This document shows positions 9,636 through 19,708 of a DNA stretch of 64,000 nucleotides, piece after piece (position 1 is the stretch's first letter; every line of letters starts with the position of its first letter). Location of the stretch: positions 24,306-88,305 of the forward strand of contig JAIOAT010000010.1 of assembly GCA_019873685.1 (NCBI GenBank), in the 5' to 3' direction. This DNA is from Chloroflexota bacterium. GTDB taxonomy: Bacteria; Chloroflexota; Anaerolineae; Aggregatilineales; Ch27. The notes beneath the pieces were generated by a model, which did no database searches, was not told where the DNA came from, and was given only the letters and a program-made list of their open reading frames with translations. The translations under genes and the position numbers were made by a program.

Positions 9636-11040
9636 TCAGACGATCAGTCCAAAGTTGACACCGGGGCGGCGAGCTTCCCTGCGGGGCAGGGGGTGGGAGA
9701 TCCTGCGCGGGCAGCCCCCTCCACCAGCCGGGCAGCCAGCCGAGCCGCTGACGCCGCCGGCTCCGGAGGAGGGCCTGCCGGGCGCTGAGGCTGCCCCCGC
9801 CCTGGAACTGGCGGCTGCGCCGGAACTGGCCAAGCTACGCGGCTCACCACCGCCCGCTTCTGTCGTACCTCCAACCGAGGAGGTCCCGCCGCAGCGGATG
9901 GCGGTGGTGGTGGAGCCGGAGGCGGAAGCCATTCCCTGGGTGGAAACCACGGCGGGCGCAAAGTCGCTGCAGTCTGCAATCTACACCCCGCCGCCGGAGG
10001 TTGAAGCGCTGGTGCCTGAAGAGCCGGAAACAATCCTGCCGGAAGGCGAGCCTACCCCTGCCGTGGAAGACGAAGCGGCGGCGGGCGGCCAGTTGCAAAT
10101 CGCCCGCCAGCCATTTGTACTGGATGACCTCAGCAGAGCCGGGATTGTCATCCAGCCACAGGACGCCCGGATCGACGCGGGAGAGCTGGCTCCAGCGGGT
10201 GGGAGGCCCCGTCCGCAGTCCGGTGAGTTATTTGCTGCGGAACGCGAGATTGTTCCCAGCCAGGAGTTGCTGGCGCGTTTTGTGACCGACGAGCGCCTTG
10301 AGGCGTTGTGGCAGGAGATTGAACGTTTGCAGGCGGCATTGCCGCAGCGCCTGAAGGGCCTGCCCGCGCGCGCGGATGCCTACCAGCGGGAACTGTTGCA
10401 GGCCAGCGCATTGCTGCTGCAGAACCGCGCCAACTATGACGATGTGCGGGCGATCATCACGCGCCTGCAGGTCGACCTGGCCCGCGACGAACAGATCGAG
10501 GCGGACATCCGGCGCTACAAGCCGCGGCTGCTGCTCTACCTGATCCTGGTGCTGGTGCTGTGGGTGATTCTGATGCTCCTGGAGCCGATCGTTGCCAGAT
10601 CACTCGGGGACGGACTGGGGATGCAGGCCATCAGCGCCGTGTATCATCCGACGTTGTTCGGGGTGCTGGGAGCCATCCTCAGGGCGTATTTCACCCTCAA
10701 CAAGCACACGGTGCAGTTGCGTGACTTCGACCCGGCGCATCTCTCCTGGTACATCATGAATCCGGTTATCGGCGGGGTGATGGGCCTGCTGATGACGCTG
10801 GTCTTTGGCGCGGGGATTGTCTCCACTGTCGGCCTCGGCGCTCTGGAGCAGGTGCAGCCGGAGGTGGTTGGGCAGTACCCGTTCCTGTTATGGGTGCTGT
10901 GCGTGGTCGCCGGGTACAACCAGAACGTTGTGTTGCGCTTGCTGGCCCGCCTGTTGCGTGGCACCGGCCAGCCGGAAGATGAGCAGGCCGCCCGGCCAGC
11001 CGGGTCAGAGAATCCGTCAGAGCAGAGTGTTGGCGACTGA
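9628..11040 (+). CDS. Pro/Ala/Glu-rich N-terminus plus C-terminal multi-TM membrane protein
   Basis: Low-complexity PPPPAGQPAEPLTPPAPEE start and hydrophobic LLLYLILVLVLWVILMLLE...; overlaps the ParA stop by 8 bp. Confidence 0.75.
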   Translation: MSDQTISPKLTPGRRASLRGRGWEILRGQPPPPAGQPAEPLTPPAPEEGLPGAEAAPALELAAAPELAKLRGSPPPASVVPPTEEVPPQRMAVVVEPEAEAIPWVETTAGAKSLQSAIYTPPPEVEALVPEEPETILPEGEPTPAVEDEAAAGGQLQIARQPFVLDDLSRAGIVIQPQDARIDAGELAPAGGRPRPQSGELFAAEREIVPSQELLARFVTDERLEALWQEIERLQAALPQRLKGLPARADAYQRELLQASALLLQNRANYDDVRAIITRLQVDLARDEQIEADIRRYKPRLLLYLILVLVLWVILMLLEPIVARSLGDGLGMQAISAVYHPTLFGVLGAILRAYFTLNKHTVQLRDFDPAHLSWYIMNPVIGGVMGLLMTLVFGAGIVSTVGLGALEQVQPEVVGQYPFLLWVLCVVAGYNQNVVLRLLARLLRGTGQPEDEQAARPAGSENPSEQSVGD

Positions 11041-11087
11041 GCAGCCCGCTCCACGACGAGCAGCAACGACGCAGGACGCCACGAGGG

Positions 11088-11456
11088 TTACTCGTCCAGG
11101 TAGACGCTGTTGTCAGGCGTCCAGGCCGGGGCGCAGACAGCCAGGAAGTGCAGGGTGGCCGGGCCATCGTTGAAGATCTGGTGAACGCTGCCGGGCGCAA
11201 TGGCGACGCACTGGCCGGGTGTCAGAACGCTGGTTTCGCCATCGATGACCAGACGCGCCGCGCCTTCCAGGATGTAGTAGCTTTCCTCAGCCTGTGGATG
11301 GTAGTGCGGGCGGGAGGCTTTTCCCGGCGGCAGTTCGATGCAGGCCAGGCTATGTTGCTGTGCGCCGCCAGCGGCGCGCCCCAGCAATTCATAGACGATC
11401 TCGCCGTGCGGACTGACCAGCGGTGTACAGTCATCTTTGTGTCTGATATGAGCCAT
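11088..11456 (-). CDS. Cupin-domain protein
   Basis: PHYHPQAEESYYILEGAARLVIDGET...PGSVHQIFNDG; start MAHIRHKDD at 11456. Confidence 0.9.
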   Translation of the reverse strand: MAHIRHKDDCTPLVSPHGEIVYELLGRAAGGAQQHSLACIELPPGKASRPHYHPQAEESYYILEGAARLVIDGETSVLTPGQCVAIAPGSVHQIFNDGPATLHFLAVCAPAWTPDNSVYLDE

Positions 11457-11475
11457 CGTGTGAGTCTCCAGTCGT

Positions 11476-12294
11476 TCACAGCCAGCGGGCAATAATGGCG
11501 TCCAGCGTCCCATCTTCAGCCAGCGCCGCCAGCGCCGTGTTGATCGCTTCCCACAGTTTGACGTTCCCGACCTGCACGGCAACTGCATACGGATCAGAAG
11601 TGACGTATTCCGGGGCCAGAGCCAGCCCATCGTGATCGCGCAGCCACAACCGGGCGGATATGGCATCGACCAGCGCGGCATCCGCTTCTCCGGCGCGGAC
11701 AGCATCCAGCGCCGCGGCAGCCGTCTCATAGACCAGGATGTTGAGCGCGTGCAGGCGGCGCTCCCAGCGGCGCGCCTCCAGGTCGCCCTCTGTGCCGAAC
11801 TCAACAGCCAGGCGGCGACCGTCCATGTCCTTTAGCGAGTCAATACCGGTGTCTGGCGGACGGACCAGCACCTGCCCGGCGTCAAAATAAGGGGCCGTGT
11901 AGCGGGCTTCGTGCAGGCGCAACGGGTCAATACGCAGGGCGGAAAAGAGGGCATCCGCCTGGTCAGCACGCAACGCATCGTACAGACCGTCATAGCCCAT
12001 ATTGATGAAGCGCACCGGCACGCTGAGCCTGTCCGCGACAGCGCGGGCGAGATCGATGTCCAGGCCGATGAGTTGACCGTTGCCGGTATCTACGGCAAAG
12101 GGGGGATAGCTGGCGTCAACACCGACGCGCAGTTCGCCATAGGGCAGCATGGGCTTCTCCGCGGGTGGGCGGATGAAGGTCACCCAGACCCAGCGCAGCA
12201 CCGGGCGTCCGAAGAGCAGGGCGCCTGCCAGCGCCAGCACTGCCAGGCCGATCGCCGGCCAGCGGGATAGCGGGAGGCGTTGCCGGATGCTCAT
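11476..12294 (-). CDS. Membrane-anchored family 3 extracellular solute-binding protein
   Basis: LRVGVDASYPPFAVDTGNGQLIGLDIDLARAVADRL; N-terminal TM; start MSIRQRLPLSRW. Confidence 0.88.
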   Translation of the reverse strand: MSIRQRLPLSRWPAIGLAVLALAGALLFGRPVLRWVWVTFIRPPAEKPMLPYGELRVGVDASYPPFAVDTGNGQLIGLDIDLARAVADRLSVPVRFINMGYDGLYDALRADQADALFSALRIDPLRLHEARYTAPYFDAGQVLVRPPDTGIDSLKDMDGRRLAVEFGTEGDLEARRWERRLHALNILVYETAAAALDAVRAGEADAALVDAISARLWLRDHDGLALAPEYVTSDPYAVAVQVGNVKLWEAINTALAALAEDGTLDAIIARWL

Positions 12295-13490
12295 GGCAGG
12301 GCGATCTCCCGGCCCTGGGCGTAGGCCTGTACGTACTCGTAGATCGGGCGCGGGCGGAAATCCGGGGTGAGGAAGGTGAAGTTGTCCGGGTAACTGCGGG
12401 TCGGGGCGGGATAGCGCAGCACCCACTGGCACAGCTTCTCCACATAAGGCATGTTCGCTTCTGCCCACTCGTAGCTGCCGATGGTGTACTGGATGCGCTG
12501 CAGGGGGCGCACTGCCTTGGTCCAGCGTGGGTGGTCGTTCCAGCCGGATTCGGTGACGTAGATCGGTTTGTCTGCGTCGCCATGAGCTTCCATGATGGCC
12601 CGGATCAACTCAATGCGCCGGAAGTTGAGAATCTCCGGCCCCGGCTCGGCTTCCGGGGGGAAGGTAAAGCCGTAGGTGTGGACGGCCAGGGCGTCGAAGT
12701 AAGGCGCGGCGCCAGCCCGGTACATCCGCTCCAGGTAGATCAGATCGTTCAAGCCCCAGGGGCTGCCGTCCGGTTCCAGGGTCGGGGCCAGCGGCGCGGC
12801 CAGCACCACAACCGCCGGGTTGGCGGCTTTGGCGGCGGCGTAGGCCTGCTGCAGCAGGGCCACATAGCCAGCCGGGCTGACCATCCGGTAGCCCCACTCA
12901 AAGGCCAGGTTCGGCTCATTCCAGATGATTAAGTAACCTACCGAATCGGCGTACCGCGCGGCAAACGCGGCGACGTAACGGGCGAAGTCCGGGTAGTGCG
13001 CTTCGTCCAGATAGTTGAGCGTGGTGTCTGCGCCGCGTCCAGCATCCAGCGCCGCCAGCCCGCCGGTTTGCGCCTCCGGACGCGCCCAGGCGGGCACGTA
13101 CCCCAGCCGGGCGATGACCTGCAGGCCCTGGTTGCGGGCATGGCGAATGATGCGGTCAGCCTGTTCCCAGTGGAAAGCGCCCGGCTGCGGTTCGATATAG
13201 GCCCAGGGGAAGAACTCGACGATGGTATCTGCGCCCAGTTCCCGCACTAACTGGAGCGATCGCTGGATTTTCCATTCCTCCACTTCGTCGATCAGACGGG
13301 TGTGCATGCAAAGTAGCGGCTGGGTGGTCTGTACGGTTTGCGGTGGCCCCAGGATGGCCCGCGGAGAAGCGGGACGCAGGAAGGCCAGCAGGAGCGCAAC
13401 CAGCGCCAGGCGGAAGATCAGCGCTCGCCAGGCCCGCCAGGGCAGGCCAGCCAGACGCAACTCCCCCCAGATTCGCGGCGAGAATATCAT
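12291..13490 (-). CDS. Clan GH-A-like glycoside hydrolase (GH39/GH5-like)
   Basis: TIM-barrel-like sequence with acid/base LIIWNEPN and putative nucleophile PIYVTESGWND; 4-bp overlap with the next gene. Confidence 0.75.
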   Translation of the reverse strand: MIFSPRIWGELRLAGLPWRAWRALIFRLALVALLLAFLRPASPRAILGPPQTVQTTQPLLCMHTRLIDEVEEWKIQRSLQLVRELGADTIVEFFPWAYIEPQPGAFHWEQADRIIRHARNQGLQVIARLGYVPAWARPEAQTGGLAALDAGRGADTTLNYLDEAHYPDFARYVAAFAARYADSVGYLIIWNEPNLAFEWGYRMVSPAGYVALLQQAYAAAKAANPAVVVLAAPLAPTLEPDGSPWGLNDLIYLERMYRAGAAPYFDALAVHTYGFTFPPEAEPGPEILNFRRIELIRAIMEAHGDADKPIYVTESGWNDHPRWTKAVRPLQRIQYTIGSYEWAEANMPYVEKLCQWVLRYPAPTRSYPDNFTFLTPDFRPRPIYEYVQAYAQGREIALP

Positions 13491-13558
13491 CGCCCGTTGC
13501 TCCTCAGACCGTCTGCTCCCCGGCTTCCCGTCCCGCCAGGCCAGGCCGGGCCAAACGA

Positions 13559-13594
13559 AAATCGGGTGTCTGGACGGTGTCAGGACACCCGATT
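13559..13594 (-). terminator. Intrinsic terminator, minus strand
   Basis: aatcgggtgtc/gacacccgatt 11-bp stem; minus-strand continuation is ATTTTCGTTT. Confidence 0.7.
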
Positions 13595-13618
13595 ACGCAT
13601 ACTCATAGCAGCCAGCGC

Positions 13619-13876
13619 TCAGGACTTGCTGCCGATCTCCGTGATCTGGCGGATGAGTGTCAGCAGCGCCAGCGAAAGTTTCATCGCGTCGCCAGTTTTG
13701 ATCTTGGTCGGCCCTTTGCTGGCGCTCTCTTCGGAGGCGCGGACGTACAGGTAAGCGGTCAGCAAGCCCAGAAACAGCCCGATCAGCGCACCGATCAGGT
13801 AGGCGCTGGCCTTCCAGCTCAGGCCGCCAGTGGCGGGCGTCACCCGCTCGGTGGATGCATTGTTTTTAACGGTCAT
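13619..13876 (-). CDS. Small single-TM protein
   Basis: MTVKNNASTERVTPATGG... one hydrophobic helix AYLIGALIGLFLGLLTAYLYV; slightly overlaps the upstream gene. Confidence 0.65.
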   Translation of the reverse strand: MTVKNNASTERVTPATGGLSWKASAYLIGALIGLFLGLLTAYLYVRASEESASKGPTKIKTGDAMKLSLALLTLIRQITEIGSKS

Positions 13877-14303
13877 CGGATCGCTTCTCCTCGCCTCTGC
13901 GCGCACGCGGCACGCTCAACAACCGCTCCCAGTAGGCCAGACGATGCTGCAGCGCGATGACTGGCTCGCTCACCCCCGGCACTTCCCGCCTGATGATGGC
14001 GAGTTGCCCGATGATTCCCTGCCGCAACCGGGCCAGCGGACGCGCGATGTTCCCATGCACGCCCCAGAAGCCCAGCGCGGCGGCCATCAGGATCAGGGTC
14101 GGGATCAGGCAGATGATGGCCCAGGGGACCAGGATAAACATGATCGCCATCAGGTCAGCAATCATCCCGAACTGCAGCGGGTTGAGCAGGCCGATGGCTA
14201 GCGCCAGCAACACGACAAGCAGCAACAGAGCGCCCGCCGCCGGGAGGACGATAGCGGTATAGACCTGGCGGCGGTGACGCTGTTCAGGCGTTGGGAGGGT
14301 CAT
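13866..14303 (-). CDS. Small membrane protein, function unknown
   Basis: Two long hydrophobic segments; alternative start at 14330. Confidence 0.65.
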   Translation of the reverse strand: MTLPTPEQRHRRQVYTAIVLPAAGALLLLVVLLALAIGLLNPLQFGMIADLMAIMFILVPWAIICLIPTLILMAAALGFWGVHGNIARPLARLRQGIIGQLAIIRREVPGVSEPVIALQHRLAYWERLLSVPRARRGEEKRSDDR

Positions 14304-14379
14304 GGCCGGCGACGTTCCTGTCTGGCGCATCGAAACACGTCCTCAAGCAGGCTGCATTCTACCATACTTCCCGGCAGGC

Positions 14380-15503
<1,124 letters not shown>

Positions 15504-15508
15504 AGGAT

Positions 15509-16822
15509 CTAGTGATACGCCGGCAACCAGTCGCCATGAGCCTCAATGAGGTCATCGACGAGGTTCCAGATTTGCTCCAGGTCAAGCTCAGCGGCGGTGT
15601 GTGGATCAAGCATGGCCGCGTGATAAATGTGCTCGCGCTTGCCGCTCAGCGCCGCCTCAACGGTCAGCGCCTGCACGTTGATGTTGGTCTGGATGAGGGC
15701 GGCCAGATGAACCGGCAGGCGTCCAATCCGGGTGGGCTGCACGCCGTTTTTGTCGACCAGGCAGGGCACTTCCACACAGCACTCGCGCGGCAGGTTGTCG
15801 ATCAGACCGTCATTCATGACGTTACCATAGATCACGCACGGCTGGCCAGTTTCGATGCTGCGGATGATGTGGGAGCCGTATTCATGGGATCGCTCGATGT
15901 ACAGCGGCTCGTTACGATCTTCCAGCGCGGCGCGTAACCCCTCCCACCCGGCGATCTGCGCCTCGCAGCGGGCGATATATTCATCGAGCGGGATGTTGAA
16001 CTTTTCGATCAGGTCGGGACGGTCGCGCTTGATGAACCAGGGTGTGTACTCGCTGAAGTGCTCGCTGGATTCGGTGACGAAGTAACCCAGCCGTTTGAAC
16101 ATCTCGTAACGTACCCGGTTCCAGGCCGGGACGCGGTCTTCTTCGATCACCTGGCGGATGCGCGGGTAGAGGTCTTCGACGGTGCCATCTGGCAGGCGGC
16201 GCTCAAAACGCAGGTAGAACGCCATGTGGTTGATGCCTGCGCAGAGGTAGTTGATCTCCTCGATTGGCACACTGATGTCCCGGGCAAGTTGCTCGGCGGT
16301 TCCCTGAACGCTATGGCACAGCCCGACCGTCTTGATCCTTGTGGCGCGGTTGAGCGCCCAGCACAGGATGGCCATCGGGTTGACGTAGTTCAGGTGGACG
16401 ACATCCGGGCACAGTTCCTCCATGTCCCGGCACATCTCCAGGAAGACGGGGATAGTGCGCAGGCCGCGCATGATCCCGCCGACGCCCAGCGTGTCGGCGA
16501 TGGTCTGGCGCAACCCGTATTTCTTGGGCACTTCAAAGTCGATCACTGTGCCGGGCTTATAACCGGCAACCTGGAACATGCTGATGACGTAGTCGGCGCC
16601 GTCCAGGGCGCGCCGGCGGTCTGTGGTGGCTTCGATCGTTGCCGGGACCTTAAGCGCTTCCACCACCTTGTGCCCGACAATCTCAGACGTGTGCAGACGG
16701 TCAGGGTCAATGTCATACAGGGTGATGGTCGACTCGGCCAGTTCCGGAAAGCTCAGGATATCGCCCATCAAGTTCTTGGCAAAGACCGTGCTGCCAGCGC
16801 CAATGAAGGTGATCTTCGGCAT
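15509..16822 (-). CDS. GH4-family glycosidase (alpha-galactosidase MelA-like)
   Basis: [23 protein letters not shown] Rossmann start, [31 protein letters not shown]. Confidence 0.93.
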   Translation of the reverse strand: MPKITFIGAGSTVFAKNLMGDILSFPELAESTITLYDIDPDRLHTSEIVGHKVVEALKVPATIEATTDRRRALDGADYVISMFQVAGYKPGTVIDFEVPKKYGLRQTIADTLGVGGIMRGLRTIPVFLEMCRDMEELCPDVVHLNYVNPMAILCWALNRATRIKTVGLCHSVQGTAEQLARDISVPIEEINYLCAGINHMAFYLRFERRLPDGTVEDLYPRIRQVIEEDRVPAWNRVRYEMFKRLGYFVTESSEHFSEYTPWFIKRDRPDLIEKFNIPLDEYIARCEAQIAGWEGLRAALEDRNEPLYIERSHEYGSHIIRSIETGQPCVIYGNVMNDGLIDNLPRECCVEVPCLVDKNGVQPTRIGRLPVHLAALIQTNINVQALTVEAALSGKREHIYHAAMLDPHTAAELDLEQIWNLVDDLIEAHGDWLPAYH

Positions 16823-16866
16823 GCTGTCACTCCACTGTTGGTACGGTAGCTGCACTGATGCATGCA

Positions 16867-16901
16867 GACAGGCTGGCCCGGCGGCGCGGGCCTAGCCTGT
16901 C
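16867..16901 (-). terminator. Hairpin at the stop of the lipoprotein gene
   Basis: gacaggctggcccg-gcggcg-cgggcc(t)agcctgtc, 14-bp stem with one bulge; no U tract. Confidence 0.45.
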
Positions 16902-18025
16902 ACATCCAGCCTGAACTCATAGGTGGCCGTCGCGCCCGGCCATTCGGTCTCCACGCGCAGGATATAACTGCCCGGCGCCGCTACGACATCATAGAGCGCG
17001 ATCGGGTTGCCAGGAATCTGCAGCCGTCCGAGTTCGCGGGTGCGCGCGCTGTTGAGCAGTGTGAAGGTCATGCTGAGCGGTCCGCCCGCCGCCGAATCAA
17101 TGCGGAGGGTGTCACCGCTGGTGACCTCCATTGATGCGCCTTCGCCAGCCGTCGAGAAGTCGCTGCAGCTCCGCGCGCCGTCCTGGCTGATGGTGCAGAA
17201 GCTGACGCTGTACGGCTGCAGGACCGTCCGCCCGCGAACGATCACCACCTCCGGCGCGGCGACCTGCGGAGCCGGGGTGGGAGGCAGTGGTGTAGGCGGC
17301 AGGGTCGGCGTGGCCGTGGCGGGTTCAGCGGTGGGAGGAAGCGCCGTAGCAGTAGGCTGGACTTCCACCGGAGTCGTGGCCGTTGGTTCCGGCGGTTCTG
17401 TTGGCGATGGCTCTGGCGTGGCCGTTGGCTTTTCCAGGGCGGGAAGCTGAGTGGGCGGCTCAGTCGGTTCGATGATGGCAGTCTCAGTTGGTGCAGCGGC
17501 CACCGCTCCGGCCACATCCAGCGCAAAGATGGAGGAGACGAAGCCCATTTCGCCTTCCAGGATCGGATATTCCGCTACCAGCGCCAGCCGGTGAGCGCCC
17601 GGCTCAAGATCGACCTGGTAGTCCAGACTGGCTGGCGGCGGGGCGGGCAACTCGATTTCCGTGGGCGCGCCACCGGCATCGAGATCGTCCAGCAGGCGGA
17701 TGTAAAGGTGCGCCGGCGGGCCAAGCTCGCTATCAATGGTGAAAGTGACAATATCACCCTGGCTGACGGACAGTACATCCTCAGGTTGCGTATCCAGCGG
17801 GTCTGGCTCGCAGCGGATGTCATTGGCTGCCTGGAGCCAGCAATAGGCCCCGGCCAGGCCGTCGGTCACGGTTTCTCCCGTGCTCAGGCGGATGGCAGGC
17901 CGGGCGGGCACCGGCGCCAGTGTTGCGCCTGTACCTGCCGTTTGCTCTGCCGGGGGCGGGGCGGTGGTGCAGGCGACCATGACGAGGAGTGCGCTCAACA
18001 GGATTACGCTTACGGTCTTTTTCAT
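16892..18025 (-). CDS. Lipoprotein-like protein with Thr/Pro-rich linker
   Basis: MKKTVSVILLSALLVMVACTTAPPP lipobox-like start; PTETAIIEPTEPPTQLPALEKPTATPEPSPTEPPEPTATT... linker between two beta-rich segments. Confidence 0.85.
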   Translation of the reverse strand: MKKTVSVILLSALLVMVACTTAPPPAEQTAGTGATLAPVPARPAIRLSTGETVTDGLAGAYCWLQAANDIRCEPDPLDTQPEDVLSVSQGDIVTFTIDSELGPPAHLYIRLLDDLDAGGAPTEIELPAPPPASLDYQVDLEPGAHRLALVAEYPILEGEMGFVSSIFALDVAGAVAAAPTETAIIEPTEPPTQLPALEKPTATPEPSPTEPPEPTATTPVEVQPTATALPPTAEPATATPTLPPTPLPPTPAPQVAAPEVVIVRGRTVLQPYSVSFCTISQDGARSCSDFSTAGEGASMEVTSGDTLRIDSAAGGPLSMTFTLLNSARTRELGRLQIPGNPIALYDVVAAPGSYILRVETEWPGATATYEFRLDVTG

Positions 18026-18086
18026 CGTCTGTACTCCCCTGCAAAAACGGCGTAGGGCAGGCGCTCCACGCGCAAATACCTGTTGT

Positions 18087-19074
18087 CTACTGCGGATCGG
18101 TAGCCGGCGGCTGCCGATTCGCTTCCATCCACCGGACGGCGAAGTCCACCAGCGGGCGCTGCCGCATGAATAGCGCCCGGCCACAACCCACCGTCCCTTG
18201 CCGAACCTGGCCGGTGGCGTTAAAGGCTTCTCCCAGTTGCTCGAAGTCGCTGCAGTCCAGATCGAGATCGGGGATATCCACCCAGCGACGTGCGCCGTTA
18301 TCCATGATCGGCGCACCCTGCACAACGGTCTTTTTGCCGGGGTAGCTGGCCCGATACTCGGCAAGGTGCAGCGATGTGTTGTTGCCATGACCGACGCCCA
18401 GGAGCAGCACCCAACCATCCAGCTCGTAGATTCGCGCCAGCGGCGAACCTTCCCCCAGGCTGTAGGCCAGGGAGTGCCCGGCGGTGATAGCCGCGGCGTG
18501 TCTGCCACGAGCTGCGAACGAACTCTGCGGATGATTGCTGCGCAGGACGCCGGGCGCTTTGCGGAAACATTCCGCTATCGCGCCCATGCCCCGCGTCGGT
18601 GTCAGGTCAGGATCAAAAGCCGGCATGGACTGGCGGATCGCTTCCCACCATTCAGGGGGGACAGGCGGGTTGACCCATCGCGCCGGATCAGATAGTTCGC
18701 CGGAGTGGGCCGGCATGACGAGCGTCCCTTCCGGCCCCAGGACGGCCTCAAGGGCGTGGATGACGGCAACCGGCCCGCCGCAGACCCAGCCCAGACTGCT
18801 GAGGGAACTGTGCACCAGCACAACCATGCCCCGCTGGAGGCCCAGGGCACTCAGGTCTTCAACCAGGGTATAGCGTCCCTTCCGGTCCCAGGACGGTCTC
18901 AAGGGCGCGGATGACGGCGACCGGCCCGCCGCAGACCCAGCCCAGACTACTGAGCGAACTGTGCACCAGGACAATCATGCCTCGCTGAAGACCCAGGGCA
19001 GTCAGGTCCTCAACCAGGGTTTCAACGGTGACCGGCCGGCTGCCGGTGCGGGCGATCACTGCTGCTTCGCTCAC
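18087..19074 (-). pseudogene. AAC(3)-family N-acetyltransferase gene interrupted by an internal tandem duplication and frameshift
   Basis: The frame starting [33 protein letters not shown]... stops after ...[10 protein letters not shown]; a second frame repeats [50 protein letters not shown] and continues to the end of the protein ([19 protein letters not shown]). Confidence 0.8.
18721..19020. repeat. Imperfect tandem duplication, 2 x 149 bp, period 151
   Basis: Copies at 18721-18869 and 18872-19020; 13 mismatches of 149 counted by eye. Confidence 0.92.
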
Positions 19075-19625
19075 GGCTGCTCCCTGCTGTAGTACGCCGG
19101 GCTGAGGAATGGCGCCAGCGCCAGGCGCAGGATATGAGCATAGGCGCTCTGTCGGGATTCCAGACCGGCGGTCAGAATGCCGATCGCCCCCAGGTCATGC
19201 TTGGTGTTGCGCCGACCGGTCAGGGCATCCATCACAGAACCCAGTTCCATGCCAGTGGCCAGCAATTCGGTGGCTGCTGGCGGCAGTAGCATATGCGAGC
19301 CGCCGCCGACGCCAAGCCGTCCATCCCTGCCGATCACAGCACACCAGGCGCAGGTCATCAGCCCCAATTCGGTCTCGATCAGGCCGCCTTCAAAACCGAT
19401 GGCAAGGTCGGCGCCAGTCTGTTCCAGGGCCGCGCGCGCCCGATGGAGAGCGCCGGCGCGGGTTTCTTCCTCGCCCCAGGGCTGAACGGAGACGCCGGAA
19501 GGCGCGTCAACAGCTGTGAAGCTGGCGGCGGGGAATAGCTCCGCCAGTACCTCCTGCGCCGCTGCGCGCTTGACCGGATTGCGTGAGCCGATGGCGATTC
19601 GAATCCCGTTGTGCATGGGTCGCAT
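19071..19625 (-). CDS. Inosine/xanthosine triphosphatase-like (YjjX/DUF84) protein
   Basis: IAIGSRNPVKRAAAQEVLAELFP, VSVQPWGEEETRAGALHRA, IGFEGGLIE. Confidence 0.88.
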   Translation of the reverse strand: MRPMHNGIRIAIGSRNPVKRAAAQEVLAELFPAASFTAVDAPSGVSVQPWGEEETRAGALHRARAALEQTGADLAIGFEGGLIETELGLMTCAWCAVIGRDGRLGVGGGSHMLLPPAATELLATGMELGSVMDALTGRRNTKHDLGAIGILTAGLESRQSAYAHILRLALAPFLSPAYYSREQP

Positions 19626-19708
19626 TGTAGCATCATGCCCGGCGCCGTGCCACTGAGCTTGCGGGATGCGTTATAGTAAGCGCGTACGGCGCGAAAACGG
19701 GAGAAGAC

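Noticed and set aside
17230-17480. GGC/GTT-like repetitive DNA, considered as a minisatellite
   Set aside because: Explained by a Thr/Pro-rich coding linker with irregular units, common in Chloroflexota surface proteins.
18026-18508. N-terminal extension of the 538-aa lipoprotein ORF
   Set aside because: Out-of-frame reading of the AAC(3)-like gene; a lipobox signal start at 18025 is much better.
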